Source: Micromonospora sp. WMMA1947
GTDB lineage: Bacteria > Actinomycetota > Actinomycetes > Mycobacteriales > Micromonosporaceae
Assembly (NCBI RefSeq): GCF_027497355.1
Contig: NZ_CP114909.1
Location: 62,001 to 126,000 of the forward strand
DNA length: 64,000 nucleotides
Direction of reading: 5' to 3'
The notes beneath the pieces were generated by a model, which saw only the letters and a program-made list of their open reading frames with translations, was not told where the DNA came from and ran no database searches. The stretch's first letter is position 1. Each line of letters begins with the position of its first letter. Positions 15,093-24,495 of this stretch are shown in pieces. The position numbers and the translations under genes are program-made.

Positions 15093-16773
15093 CGACGTCC
15101 ACTCCGTAGACGTCCCGGGCCGCCTCCCGGGAGACGTACCCCTCGGCCACGTCCCGCCGCACCGCCTCCGGGTCGCGGCGGCGCGGGTCACCGTGCCCGC
15201 CGCCACCGGCGGTCAGCAGGGTCACCCGGTCGCCGACGGCGACCGTCGTGCGCTTGGTGCTCACCCGGTGCTCGCGGTCGGTGCCCGGGAACACCACGAT
15301 CTGGTTCGGCTCCGGCTGCAAGCCGCCGTCCAGCGCCCACGGCGCGCTCTTGGTCTTCTTGATCACCGTCAGGAACTCACCTGGCGTCACGAACCGGATG
15401 TCCCGCCGCAGGCCGCAACCGCCCCGGAACCGGCCCGCGCCGCCGGAGTCCTCGCGGATCTCCCAGCGCTCGAAGAACATCCCGGTCTTGGCCTCCATGA
15501 CCTCGATCGGGGTGCCCCGGCCGGTGCTGCCCGAGACGTGCGTGGCGCCGTCCATCCCGTCGTGCGTCGCGGTGCCGCCCCAGCCCACCAGGTCGTTGTT
15601 GCTGACCGCGAACATCTTGCCGGTGTCCGGGTGCAGGCCGACCATCATGAATCCGGGCACGTCGCCGCCGGAGGACGCGGGCAGCAGGTCCGGCATGCCC
15701 TGGGCCAGCGCCTTGAGGATCAGCTCCACCGCCACGATGCCGGTCCAGAGCGTGAACGTGGGCTGCGGGTAGACGGCGTGGAACAGGCTGCCCGGCTCGG
15801 CGCGCACCTCCAGCGGTGCCACGGTGCCGGCGTTCGACGGCTCGTCCCGCGACGTCAGCGACTTCAGCACGACCTTGCAGATCGCCTCGGTCGCCCCGAA
15901 CGGCATGTTGATCGGGCCACGGGTCGCCGGGGCCGAGCCGGCGAAGTCGACGACGAAGCGCCCGTCGGCGATGGTCACAGTGACGCGCATCTTCACCGGG
16001 TCGTCGGTGATGCCGTCGTCGTCCACCCAGTCCTCGGCCGTCCAGGTGCCCTGCGGAAGCGTCGCCAGCGCCGCCCGGGCGCGGGCCTCACCGTCGGCGA
16101 TGATGCGGTCGATCGCCTGGTCGACGGTGTCCCGGCCGAACTTCTCGATGATCTCCAGCATCCGGCGCTCGCCGGTGCGCAGCGCGGCGATCTGCGCGTG
16201 CAGGTCACCGAGCACCGCGTCGGGCATCCGCGAGTTGAAGCGGATCAGCTCGTGGATCTCGCGCACCGGCTCGCCCCGGGACACGACCTTGGTGCCCGGG
16301 AAGATCAGCCCCTCCTGGTGCATGTCGGTCGAGTCGAGCACGTAGCCCGGGTCCTTGGCGCCCAGGTCCATCCAGTGCGCGCGGACGCAGAGGAAGCCGA
16401 CCAGGTCACCGTCCGCGTCGGGGTCGGCCTCGTCCGGCCGGAACACCGGGGCGAACAGCGTCGCGTCGTACGCGTGCGCCGCGTTCCAGTACGGGTAGTT
16501 GAGCAGCACCACGTCACCGCGGTGCAGGTTCTCCCGGCCCACGTACTCCACGCCCTTGCGCAGCGAGAAGTCGTTCGCGCCGAGGAAGAACGTCAGCCCG
16601 GTGGCCTCGGCGACCAGCCGCAGGTCGGCGTCGTACATCGACAGACCGAAATCGTGCACCTCGTAGATGACCGGGTTGAACGAGGTGCGGATCAGGGTGG
16701 CCCGCATCTCCTCCGCGGCCGACAGCAGATAGCTGCGGACGACCTCGACCTGGGCTCCGTCCAGCGTGGTCAT
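15085..16773 (-). CDS. Hydantoinase B / oxoprolinase subunit (first copy)
   Basis: The 562-residue HyuB-family protein begins MTTLDGAQVEVVRSYLLSAA, followed by EEMRATLIRTSFNPVIYEVHD, HRGDVVLLNYPYWNAAHAYD, TDMHQEGLIFPGTKVVSRGEPV and the terminal LLTAGGGGHGDPRRRDPEAV. It is directly downstream of HyuA with a 4-nt ATGA overlap, the standard A-B order, so this copy is probably the core partner. It differs from the second copy by a small insertion (DEADPDADGDL) near residue 110 and by its WGGTATHDGMDGATHVSGSTG segment. Cytoplasmic; substrate not determinable from sequence. Confidence 0.88.
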   Translation of the reverse strand: MTTLDGAQVEVVRSYLLSAAEEMRATLIRTSFNPVIYEVHDFGLSMYDADLRLVAEATGLTFFLGANDFSLRKGVEYVGRENLHRGDVVLLNYPYWNAAHAYDATLFAPVFRPDEADPDADGDLVGFLCVRAHWMDLGAKDPGYVLDSTDMHQEGLIFPGTKVVSRGEPVREIHELIRFNSRMPDAVLGDLHAQIAALRTGERRMLEIIEKFGRDTVDQAIDRIIADGEARARAALATLPQGTWTAEDWVDDDGITDDPVKMRVTVTIADGRFVVDFAGSAPATRGPINMPFGATEAICKVVLKSLTSRDEPSNAGTVAPLEVRAEPGSLFHAVYPQPTFTLWTGIVAVELILKALAQGMPDLLPASSGGDVPGFMMVGLHPDTGKMFAVSNNDLVGWGGTATHDGMDGATHVSGSTGRGTPIEVMEAKTGMFFERWEIREDSGGAGRFRGGCGLRRDIRFVTPGEFLTVIKKTKSAPWALDGGLQPEPNQIVVFPGTDREHRVSTKRTTVAVGDRVTLLTAGGGGHGDPRRRDPEAVRRDVAEGYVSREAARDVYGVDVDG

Positions 16774-18821
16774 GCGGCTTCCTCCAGGGTGACGAGCAGG
16801 TATCCGTGGTCGTCGACGGTTACCCGCTGACCGCTGGGCACCACAGTGGTCGAGGTGCCCTCGTCGACCAGCGCCGGTCCGTCGAAGGTGTCGCCCGGCT
16901 CCAGGCGGGCCCGGTCGTAGACCGCGAACGGCACCACCGCGTGCTGCCCGAAGTCGTACGCGTCGCGGTGGGTCAGCAGCGCCTGCGACGGGTCGCCGTC
17001 GCCGCGCGCCAGCGTCTCCAGCTCGGGCCGGTCGGTGCGCCCGATGCCGCGCACCCGCAGGTTGAGGATCTGCAGCGGGTTGCCCATGGTGTGGCCGTAC
17101 CGGGTGCGGTGCGTCTCGTCGAACGCGGCGCGGATCGCGTCGCGGTCCAGCTCGCGCCCGACGGTGACCATCAGGCTGTGCTCCTGGCCCAGGTAACGCA
17201 GCTCGAACTGCCGCTCCAGCACCGCCTCGCCGGCCGGCACGCCCTGCGCCACCAGCGACGCGACCGCCTCGGCCTCGACGGCCTTGAACAGCTGCTCCAG
17301 CTCCGACAGGTCCGCGTCGTCGAGCGTGGCCATCACGGTACGGCTGAAGTCGTTGACGATGTCGGCCGAGAGCATGCCCCATGCGGAGAAACCGGACGGC
17401 GCGAACGGCACGATCACCTCGCCGATGCCCATCTCGCGGGCCAGCAACGGCGCCAGCAACGGTCCGGCGCCGCCGAACGCGAGCAGCGCGAACTGCCGGG
17501 GGTCGTGACCCCGCTCGACGGTGATCTGCCGGACCGCGCCGACGGTACGGGCCAGCAGCACGTCGAACACGCCCGCCGCCGCGTTCTCCACGCTCAGGCC
17601 GAGCGGCTCGGCGAGCTGCTCGGCGATGGCGGCGCGCGCCTCGGCGTCGCGCAGCCCCATGGTGCCGGCGAGGAACCGGTCCGGGTCCATGTAGCCGAGC
17701 ACCACGGCGGCGTCGGTGACCGTCGGCCTGGTGCCGCCCCGGCCGTAGCAGACCGGGCCGGGGTCGGCGCCGGCGCTCTGCGGGCCGACCTTCAGCAGGC
17801 CGTGGTCCAGCCAGGCGATCGAACCGCCGCCGGCGCCGATGGTCCGGATGTCGTACGTCGGGATGAGCAGCGGGAAGTGCTCCAGCTGGGCCTCGTACGC
17901 GGCGACCGGGTTGCCGCGCTCGATCACGCAGGCGTCCAGCGAGGTGCCGCCGATGTCGAACGTGAGCACGTTGTCCCGGCCCAGCTCGGAGGCGACGTAC
18001 GCGGCGCCGACGATGCCGCCGGCCGGGCCGGACAGCACGGTGTGCGTGGGTGCGGTCTTGGCAACCGCGCTGGTCATCGAGCCGCCACCGGACCGCATGA
18101 TCAGGAAGCGCCCGGCGAAGCCGCGCTCGGCCAGGCCGGACTCCAGCTCGTCCACGTACCGCTCGAAGATCGGCCGGATGTACGCCTCCAGCACCGTGGT
18201 GCTGGTCCGCTCGTACTCCCGGTACTCGCGCACGATGTCTGTCGACAGCGATAGGCTGACCTCGGGGAACTCCTCGTGGATCAGGCGCGCGGCCTCCCGC
18301 TCGTGGCTCGGGTCGAGGAACGAGTGCAGGAAGCAGATGGCGATCGAGGTGACCTGCTGGTCCACCACGAGCGTGCGGGCGGCCTCCCGGACGCTGTCCG
18401 GGTCCAGCGGCTCCACCACGCGGCCCCGGTAGTCGAGTCGGCCCCGCACGCCGGCGGTGAAGCGGCGCTGCACCAGGCTCTCCGGCCGCTGGTACTGGAA
18501 GTCGTACATGTGGTCGGACGGCACGTTGCCGCGGCCGATCAGGAAGATGTCCCGGAAGCCCTCGTTGGTGATGATGCCGGTACGGCCGCCACGACGCTCC
18601 AGCACCGCGTTGAGGCCGAGGGTGGTGCCGTGGATGAACAGCTCCACCTCGGACAGGTCGGTGCCGAGCGCGGTGATCGCGTTGAGGACGCCGTCCGCGG
18701 GCCGGGCCGGGGTCGTGGCCGCCTTGCGGAAGCGGACCCGGTTGGTGCGCGTGTCCAGTTCCATGGCGTCCACGAAGGTCCCGCCGATGTCGACGGCGAG
18801 CCGGATGGGGCGACGGGTCAT
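16770..18821 (-). CDS. Hydantoinase A / ATP-dependent oxoprolinase-like subunit
   Basis: The 683-residue subunit carries the ATP-binding site of the hydantoinase/oxoprolinase complex. The N-terminal Hydant_A_N domain begins RLAVDIGGTFVDAMELD, the phosphate-binding DxGGTFxD of the ASKHA fold. The central Hydantoinase_A domain has FLIMRSGGGSMTSAVA, LSGPAGGIVGAAYVA, LTFDIGGTSLD and GAGGGSIAWLD; a C-terminal beta domain follows. Complexes of this kind cleave a cyclic amide with ATP hydrolysis. It overlaps the ABC ATPase upstream and HyuB downstream, each by 4 nt, linking uptake to ring opening. Candidate substrates are hydantoins, 5-oxoproline or N-methylhydantoin. I could not choose among them. 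Confidence 0.9.
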   Translation of the reverse strand: MTRRPIRLAVDIGGTFVDAMELDTRTNRVRFRKAATTPARPADGVLNAITALGTDLSEVELFIHGTTLGLNAVLERRGGRTGIITNEGFRDIFLIGRGNVPSDHMYDFQYQRPESLVQRRFTAGVRGRLDYRGRVVEPLDPDSVREAARTLVVDQQVTSIAICFLHSFLDPSHEREAARLIHEEFPEVSLSLSTDIVREYREYERTSTTVLEAYIRPIFERYVDELESGLAERGFAGRFLIMRSGGGSMTSAVAKTAPTHTVLSGPAGGIVGAAYVASELGRDNVLTFDIGGTSLDACVIERGNPVAAYEAQLEHFPLLIPTYDIRTIGAGGGSIAWLDHGLLKVGPQSAGADPGPVCYGRGGTRPTVTDAAVVLGYMDPDRFLAGTMGLRDAEARAAIAEQLAEPLGLSVENAAAGVFDVLLARTVGAVRQITVERGHDPRQFALLAFGGAGPLLAPLLAREMGIGEVIVPFAPSGFSAWGMLSADIVNDFSRTVMATLDDADLSELEQLFKAVEAEAVASLVAQGVPAGEAVLERQFELRYLGQEHSLMVTVGRELDRDAIRAAFDETHRTRYGHTMGNPLQILNLRVRGIGRTDRPELETLARGDGDPSQALLTHRDAYDFGQHAVVPFAVYDRARLEPGDTFDGPALVDEGTSTTVVPSGQRVTVDDHGYLLVTLEEAA

Positions 18822-20851
18822 GGCGTGACAGCCTGCCTTCCGATGAGGGCGGGAAGCTCGGGAACGCGCCAGCAGGCGGCCCGGCTCTCGCCGTACGACT
18901 GAAGCTCCTGCTGCTCCGATCGGCACCGGTCGGTGACGAACGGGCACCGGGCGGCCAGTGGGCACCCGGTCGCGGCGTCGGCTTCCTCCAGGTCCTTGAC
19001 CAGCTCGACGGCCTCGCCGTCGGACCCGGTCGTCCCGCCGAGGCGGGGGGCGCTGCCCAGCAGCGCCCGGGTGTACGGGTGCCGGGGCGTGTCGAAGACG
19101 ACGTCCACCGGTCCTTCCTCGACGACCCGGCCGAGGTAGAGCACCACGACACGGTCGGCGAACCCGCGCACCGTGGCCAGGTCGTGGGAGATGAACACCG
19201 AGGCGCGGTCCGCGTCGGCCGCCACGTCGGCGATCACGTCGAGGATCTGCGCCTGGACGGTGACGTCCAGCGCCGAGGTCGGCTCGTCGAACACGATCAG
19301 GTCCGGCTCGCCGACCAGCGCGCGGGCGATGCCGATGCGTTGCGCCTGGCCGCCGGACAGCTCGTGCGGGTAGCGCTGGAGGATCGACCGGTCCAGCTCC
19401 ATCCGGTCCAGCACGGCGGTGACGCGCGCCTCCCGCTGCGCCGCGGACAGGCCCGCGGCGCGCAGCGGCTCGGCGACGGAGTCGCCGACGGTACGGCGCG
19501 GGCTCAGCGAGCCGATCGGGTCCTGGAACACGAGCTGCGCCCGGGTCCGGGCCCGGCGCAGCGCCCGGCCCCGGGGTCGGGGGCGGCCCGGCTGCTTGAC
19601 CAGTGCCTGCCCGGCGACCGTGACGGTGCCGGACGTGGGCGCGACCAGGCCCATCACGAGCTTCGCGAGGGTGCTCTTGCCGCAGCCGCTCTCGCCCACC
19701 ACGCCCAGCGTCTCGCCCGGCCCGAGCCGGAGCGTGACGCCGCGCAGCGCGTGGTGCCCGCCGGAACCGAACCGGCTGCGATAGACGACGTGCGCGTCCT
19801 CGATCTCCAGCACGGCGGGCTTCGGGTCCGGGCCGGCCGCGACCGCGCCGGACGCGACCGGCGTGTGCGACGTCCGCGGCACGTCGGCGTCCAGCGGCCG
19901 GGTCTGCGGGTGGAAGCAGGCCAGCGACCACTCGCCGCCGCCGGGCACGGGCCCGGTGGCCGGGCGCCGCGACGAGCAGGTGCGGTCGGCGTGCGCGCAC
20001 CGGGCGACGAACGGGCAGTTGTGCGGCGCCTCGGTGAGCAGCGGCATGGCGCCGGGGGTGGCGACGACCGGCCGGCCGCCGACGTCCGGCACCGAACGCA
20101 GCAGCGCCCGAGTGTACGGGTGGGCGGGCTCCCGCAGCACCTGCGCGGCCGGTCCGCTCTCCACCACAGTGCCGGCGTAGAGCACCACCACCCGGTCGCA
20201 GACCTCCGCGATGGACGCCAGATCGTGCGAGATCAGCAGGACGCCCCGGCCGTCGGTGTCGGCGGCGTGCCGGAACTGGCGCAGGATCTCCCGGGTCAGC
20301 GTCACGTCCAGGCCGGTGGTCGGCTCGTCGGCGATCAGCAGCTCCGGCGCGCAGCCGGTGGCCAGCGAGATCATCACGCGCTGGGCCATGCCGCCGGACA
20401 GTTCGTGCGCGTACGCGTCGAGCCGCCGCTGCGGGCTGCGGATGCCGACCGCCTCGAACAGCTCGCGTGCCGCCTCGCGGGCCCGCTCGCCGGACATCTC
20501 CTGGTGGGTGGCGAGCCGGTCGACGAGCTGCTTGCCGATGGTGCGGGTGGGGCTGAGCGCGCCGCGCGGGTTCTGGAAGCAGATCGCCACCCCCCGCCCG
20601 CGGTGGGCGGCGAGCGCGGCGTCGTCCATGCGCAGCACGTCCGAGTCGCCGAAGCGCACCCGGCCGGTGGCGTGCGAGCCGCCGGGCAGCAGCCCGACGA
20701 TGGCGCGGGCCACCATGCTCTTGCCGCCGCCGCTCTCACCGACGAGGCCGACGACCTCGCCGGGCCGGACGGTGAAGCTGACGCCGCTGAGCGCCGCGAC
20801 CTGCCGGCCGGGCCGGCGGATCGTCACGGAGAGGTTCTCGATCGACAGCAT
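18818..20851 (-). CDS. Fused peptide ABC transporter ATPase (DppD-DppF type)
   Basis: The 677-residue protein joins two ABC ATPase domains. The first has Walker A GESGGGKS (38-45), signature LSGGMAQR and Walker B LLIADEPTTGLD. The second has Walker A GESGCGKS, signature LSGGQAQR and LIVFDEPTSALD. Each is followed by an oligopeptide-transporter C-terminal region with a Cys cluster (CPFVARCAHADRTC and CPLAARCPFVTDRC). It powers import by the permeases encoded immediately upstream. ATG 20851 is used; a GTG two codons earlier at 20857 overlaps the permease stop (GTGA) and is equally plausible. Fusion of D and F subunits is common in actinomycetes. Confidence 0.9.
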   Translation of the reverse strand: MLSIENLSVTIRRPGRQVAALSGVSFTVRPGEVVGLVGESGGGKSMVARAIVGLLPGGSHATGRVRFGDSDVLRMDDAALAAHRGRGVAICFQNPRGALSPTRTIGKQLVDRLATHQEMSGERAREAARELFEAVGIRSPQRRLDAYAHELSGGMAQRVMISLATGCAPELLIADEPTTGLDVTLTREILRQFRHAADTDGRGVLLISHDLASIAEVCDRVVVLYAGTVVESGPAAQVLREPAHPYTRALLRSVPDVGGRPVVATPGAMPLLTEAPHNCPFVARCAHADRTCSSRRPATGPVPGGGEWSLACFHPQTRPLDADVPRTSHTPVASGAVAAGPDPKPAVLEIEDAHVVYRSRFGSGGHHALRGVTLRLGPGETLGVVGESGCGKSTLAKLVMGLVAPTSGTVTVAGQALVKQPGRPRPRGRALRRARTRAQLVFQDPIGSLSPRRTVGDSVAEPLRAAGLSAAQREARVTAVLDRMELDRSILQRYPHELSGGQAQRIGIARALVGEPDLIVFDEPTSALDVTVQAQILDVIADVAADADRASVFISHDLATVRGFADRVVVLYLGRVVEEGPVDVVFDTPRHPYTRALLGSAPRLGGTTGSDGEAVELVKDLEEADAATGCPLAARCPFVTDRCRSEQQELQSYGESRAACWRVPELPALIGRQAVTP

Positions 20852-20853
20852 GG

Positions 20854-21738
20854 TCACCGCCGCTTCGCGTTCGCGCGGTCCTGCAGGCCTTCGCCGAGCA
20901 GGCTGAACCCGAGGACGCAGACGAACAGGGCCAGGCCGGGCGGGACCGAGGTCCACCACCGGCCGCCGACCACGTCCGCGGCACCCAGGCTGATCATGGC
21001 GCCCCACTCCGCCTCGGGGATGCTCACGCCCAGGCCGAGGAAGGAGAGCCCGGCCAGGGTGAGCATGGCCCAGCCGCAGTTCAGCGGCGCGATCACCCGG
21101 ACCGGGGTGAGGCTGTTCGGCAGCAGGTGCCGCCAGAGCACGCCCACCGGCGACGCCCCGGAGGTGATCGCGGCGTCGACGAACGGCAGTTCCCGCAGCG
21201 ACCGCACCTCGGCGCGGACGAGCCGGGCGTACGCCGGCGCGTTCACCGCCGCGATCGTGATGATCAGGTTGATGGTGCCGTTGCCGAGCAGGGCGGCCAC
21301 CGCCAGCGCCAGGATGAACGTGGGGAACGACTGGAAGATGTCCACCACCCGCATCAGCACGTCGTCGAGCCAGCCGCCGAAGTAGCCGGCGACCAGGCCG
21401 AGCAGCGTGCCGACGACCACGGCGAGCGCGACCGCGGCCAGGGCGATGCCCAGGTCGAGCCGGGCGGCGTAGAGCATCCGGCTCCAGATGTCCATGCCGT
21501 TGCCGTCGGTGCCGAGCAGGTGGCTGCCGCCCGGGGCGACCAGCGTGTTCGCCGCGTCGATCTCGGTCTCGCCCCACTGGCTCAGCAGCGGTGCGAACAC
21601 CGCCAGCAGCGCGACCACCGACAGGATGCTCGCCCCGGCGATGATCATGCGGCGGGCGAAACGGCTGTCCCGGTCGCCGCCGGGCACGACCACCGGCGCG
21701 GCGGCGGGACCGTCGGGGACGGTTCGCAGCTCGGCCAT
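20854..21738 (-). CDS. Dipeptide/oligopeptide ABC transporter permease, DppC type
   Basis: The 294-residue inner-membrane protein has an N-terminal cytoplasmic stretch, a first membrane segment (IIAGASILSVVALLAVFAPLL) and five more. The binding-protein-dependent transport motif is present near VRLVRAEVRSLRELPFVDAAITSGAS (EAA loop that contacts the ATPase). HLLGTDGNGMDIWSRMLYAARLDLGIAL is typical of DppC/OppC. Its start shares one base with the stop of the DppB gene, and its stop overlaps the alternative ATPase start. It forms the transmembrane channel with DppB. Confidence 0.9.
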   Translation of the reverse strand: MAELRTVPDGPAAAPVVVPGGDRDSRFARRMIIAGASILSVVALLAVFAPLLSQWGETEIDAANTLVAPGGSHLLGTDGNGMDIWSRMLYAARLDLGIALAAVALAVVVGTLLGLVAGYFGGWLDDVLMRVVDIFQSFPTFILALAVAALLGNGTINLIITIAAVNAPAYARLVRAEVRSLRELPFVDAAITSGASPVGVLWRHLLPNSLTPVRVIAPLNCGWAMLTLAGLSFLGLGVSIPEAEWGAMISLGAADVVGGRWWTSVPPGLALFVCVLGFSLLGEGLQDRANAKRR

Positions 21739-22748
21739 CAGAGCCTCACTCTCGGGTCGAGGATCGCGTGGACCACGTCGGCGATGAGGAACACCAGCAC
21801 GTAGCACAACGCGATGACCAGCACCGACGCCTGCACGACCGGGTAGTCCCGGTAGAGCAGGCCGCGCAGGGCCCACTGGCCGAAGCCCTGCCACGAGTAC
21901 ACGTACTCAACGAGCACGGTGGAGCCGATCGCCGTGCCGAAGACCAGCGCGGCCAGTGACGGCAGCCGGACCAGCGTCGCCCGCAGCAGGTAGCCGTAGT
22001 GCAGCGTGCGGTCGCGCAGCCCGTGTGCCTTCGCCGCGGCGTACGACTCCGAGTGCAGCACCTCGAGTGCGGAGGCCCGGACGCTGCGCAGCAGCGGGGC
22101 GACCACGCCGACCACGAGGGTCAGCACCGGCAGCACCAGGTACGCCGCGGCCGAGGCGATCGCCGGCCCGTTGGCGGTGAGGACGGCGTCGACGAGGTCG
22201 GCACCGGTGAGCGGGGTCAGGCCGGTGTCCGGGTCGACCCGGCCGTTGGGCGCCGGGAACCAGCCGAGGATGCTGTAACCGACGAGCACCAGCACCAGGC
22301 CGAGCCAGAACTCCGGTACGGAGTTGCCGACCAGCGCGAAGATCCGGACGCTGTGGTCGCCGGCCCGGTTGGCCCGCTTGGCCGACCAGATGCCCAGCAC
22401 GGTCGCCACCACGAGCGCGATGCTCACCGAGATGACGACGAGTTCCAGGGTCGGACCCACCCGCAGCGCCATCTCCGAGCCCACGGAGCTGCCGCTCTGG
22501 ATCGACGTCCCGAAGTCACCGGTGAGCAGCCCGCCGAGGTAGTCGAGGAACTGCTGCCACAGGGACTGGTCGAGCCCGAAGCGGGCCCGGGCCGCGGCGG
22601 CGTCCTCCTCGGTGGCGTTCTGCCCGAGGATGCTGCGGACCGGGTCGCCCGGCAGCACCCGGACCAGGAGGAAGGCCAGGACGACCACTCCGAGCAGAAC
22701 GGGGATCAGCTGGAGCAGTCGCCTGACGACGAAGCGGAAGATACGCAT
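21738..22748 (-). CDS. Dipeptide/oligopeptide ABC transporter permease, DppB type
   Basis: The 336-residue inner-membrane protein has an N-terminus (MRIFRFVVRRLLQLIPVLLG) and following LPGDP motif diagnostic of DppB/OppB. Six membrane segments are visible. The EAA-type loop reads SVRASALEVLHSESYAAAKAHGL. Its periplasmic loop between the middle segments (GRVDPDTGLTPLTGADLVDAV) is longer than in the Escherichia coli protein. The start is 15 nt after the binding-protein stop, so the unit is transcribed with it. Confidence 0.9.
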   Translation of the reverse strand: MRIFRFVVRRLLQLIPVLLGVVVLAFLLVRVLPGDPVRSILGQNATEEDAAAARARFGLDQSLWQQFLDYLGGLLTGDFGTSIQSGSSVGSEMALRVGPTLELVVISVSIALVVATVLGIWSAKRANRAGDHSVRIFALVGNSVPEFWLGLVLVLVGYSILGWFPAPNGRVDPDTGLTPLTGADLVDAVLTANGPAIASAAAYLVLPVLTLVVGVVAPLLRSVRASALEVLHSESYAAAKAHGLRDRTLHYGYLLRATLVRLPSLAALVFGTAIGSTVLVEYVYSWQGFGQWALRGLLYRDYPVVQASVLVIALCYVLVFLIADVVHAILDPRVRL

Positions 22749-22763
22749 GGGTGGGTGGTGTCC

Positions 22764-24419
22764 CTAGGCCGATGCGCTCAGGTAGCGCAGGCGGGCGAGG
22801 CCGTCCATCGGCTGCACCCAGCCGGCGACGGATTCCCGGACGGGCAGGTTGAAGTTGGGCTGGCAGATGACCACCCACGGCACGTCGGCGGCGAGGATCT
22901 CCTGGACCCGCTTCCACAGCGCGTTGCGGGCGCCGGTGTCGACGGTGGTGTGCGACTTCTCGTAGATCTGCTCGATCTCCGGGTTGCTGTAGTTCGAGTA
23001 GTTGAGGTTGGCGCCCTTGACGAAGCTGGTCGCCAGCATGTACTCGACGTCGTCCACCCAGAGCTGCCCAGAGGTGATCTGCAGCGGGATGTTCTTCTTG
23101 GTCCGCCGCTCGCCGAGCGTGGCCGGGTCCAGCGGGGTCAGCTTGAGCCGGATGCCGGCCTTCGCCGCCTCGCTCTGCACCTGGACGGCGATCTTCTGCT
23201 GCTCCTCGTTGTCGGCCTCGAAGACCAGCTCGGAGTCGAGCGACGCCCGGCCGGCGGCGGCCATGGCGGCCTTCGCCTTGTCCAGGTCGTAGGTGAACGG
23301 GTAGCCGCTCTCGTCGTAGCCGGGCATGTCCAGCGGGACCGGGCTCTTGGCCGGGCGGGCGTCGCCGCCGTACACGTTGTTGATGATCTGCTCGTAGGGC
23401 ACCGCGTACGCGAGCGCCTTGCGGACGTTCACGTCGTTGAACGGCGCGGCGGTCACCGACATCTGGATCGCGACCTGGCGGTTGCTGGCCGCCGAGATGA
23501 CCTTGATGCCCGGCGCCTTCTTCAGGTCCTGGATGTCGCGCTGGCTGATGCCCAGGGCGATGTCGATGTCACCGGCCTGGAGCTGGAGCCGCTGGTTGGA
23601 GGCGGCCGGCACCACCGAGATCCGGATGGTCGGCGTCTTGGCCGGGTCCGGGCCCGGGTAGTCGGTGTTCGCGCTGAGCTCGATCTCCTGGCCCTGGGTG
23701 GCCTTGGCGACGTTGAAGTAGCCGCCGGTCGGCGGGTTCTTCGCGAACCAGTCCTTGGCCCACGGGTCGCTCGCGCTCGCGTGCTTCTTGGCCTCGACCG
23801 AGTCGAAGACGTACAGCGAGATCGCCTGGATCTGCCGGGTCAGGGCGCTCGGGAACGCCTGGTGGAACTCGACCGTGTAGTCGTCGACGACCTTGACCTG
23901 GTCGGCGCTGGTCAGGCCGATGGTGCGGTAGACGCCGGCCACGTTCGCCTGGGCGGCGAACGCGCGGTCCTTCGACCACTTCACGTCGGCGGCCTTCATC
24001 TCGTTGCCGCTGGCGAACTTCACGCCGCGCCGCAGCTTGAGCGTCCACACCTTCTGCTCGGCGTCCGGCTCGAACGACTCGGCGAACGTCGGGGTGATGT
24101 TCTGGGTGTCGAGGATCTGGCTGCCGCCGGCGTCGGTGACCCCGTAGTCGATCAGGTACGGGAAGACGTTCTTGTAGAGCATCAGCGCGGTCAGGTCGAA
24201 GCCGACGAAGTCCTGGTCCCAGCTCGACAGGTAGCTGGAGACGGCGATGCGCAGCGTCTTGGCGGAGGCACCGCCGGACTTGCCGTCCGTGGACTTGTTA
24301 CCGCTGTCCGCGGCGCAGGCGCCGGTGGCGAAAAGGAGCGCGACGCTGCCACCCAACTGCAGGACGCCGCGGCGGGAGAGCGCGGGCGAGGAGGCGCCCG
24401 GACGGTGTGAACGAGCCAT
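22764..24419 (-). CDS. Peptide-type ABC transporter substrate-binding protein, first gene of the 13-gene operon
   Basis: The 551-residue SBP_bac_5 protein has an N-terminus containing a twin-arginine-like SRRGVLQL followed by a hydrophobic stretch and FATGAC. It is probably a lipoprotein, possibly exported folded by Tat. Family blocks include VWTLKLRRGVKFASGNEMKAADVKWS, VRKALAYAVPYEQIINNVYGG and LDKAKAAMAAAG. ATG 24419 is chosen because GGAGGG lies about 8 nt upstream; a longer start at 24440 lacks one. It supplies substrate to the DppB-DppC-ATPase encoded next. Only ~15 nt separate it from DppB. Confidence 0.9.
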   Translation of the reverse strand: MARSHRPGASSPALSRRGVLQLGGSVALLFATGACAADSGNKSTDGKSGGASAKTLRIAVSSYLSSWDQDFVGFDLTALMLYKNVFPYLIDYGVTDAGGSQILDTQNITPTFAESFEPDAEQKVWTLKLRRGVKFASGNEMKAADVKWSKDRAFAAQANVAGVYRTIGLTSADQVKVVDDYTVEFHQAFPSALTRQIQAISLYVFDSVEAKKHASASDPWAKDWFAKNPPTGGYFNVAKATQGQEIELSANTDYPGPDPAKTPTIRISVVPAASNQRLQLQAGDIDIALGISQRDIQDLKKAPGIKVISAASNRQVAIQMSVTAAPFNDVNVRKALAYAVPYEQIINNVYGGDARPAKSPVPLDMPGYDESGYPFTYDLDKAKAAMAAAGRASLDSELVFEADNEEQQKIAVQVQSEAAKAGIRLKLTPLDPATLGERRTKKNIPLQITSGQLWVDDVEYMLATSFVKGANLNYSNYSNPEIEQIYEKSHTTVDTGARNALWKRVQEILAADVPWVVICQPNFNLPVRESVAGWVQPMDGLARLRYLSASA

Positions 24420-24495
24420 GAGAAGCCCTCCTAGAAGCACGAGGCGAATGGCCCGAGCTGCGGACCTACCTGGTGTTCTACCGGATTAGGCACGA

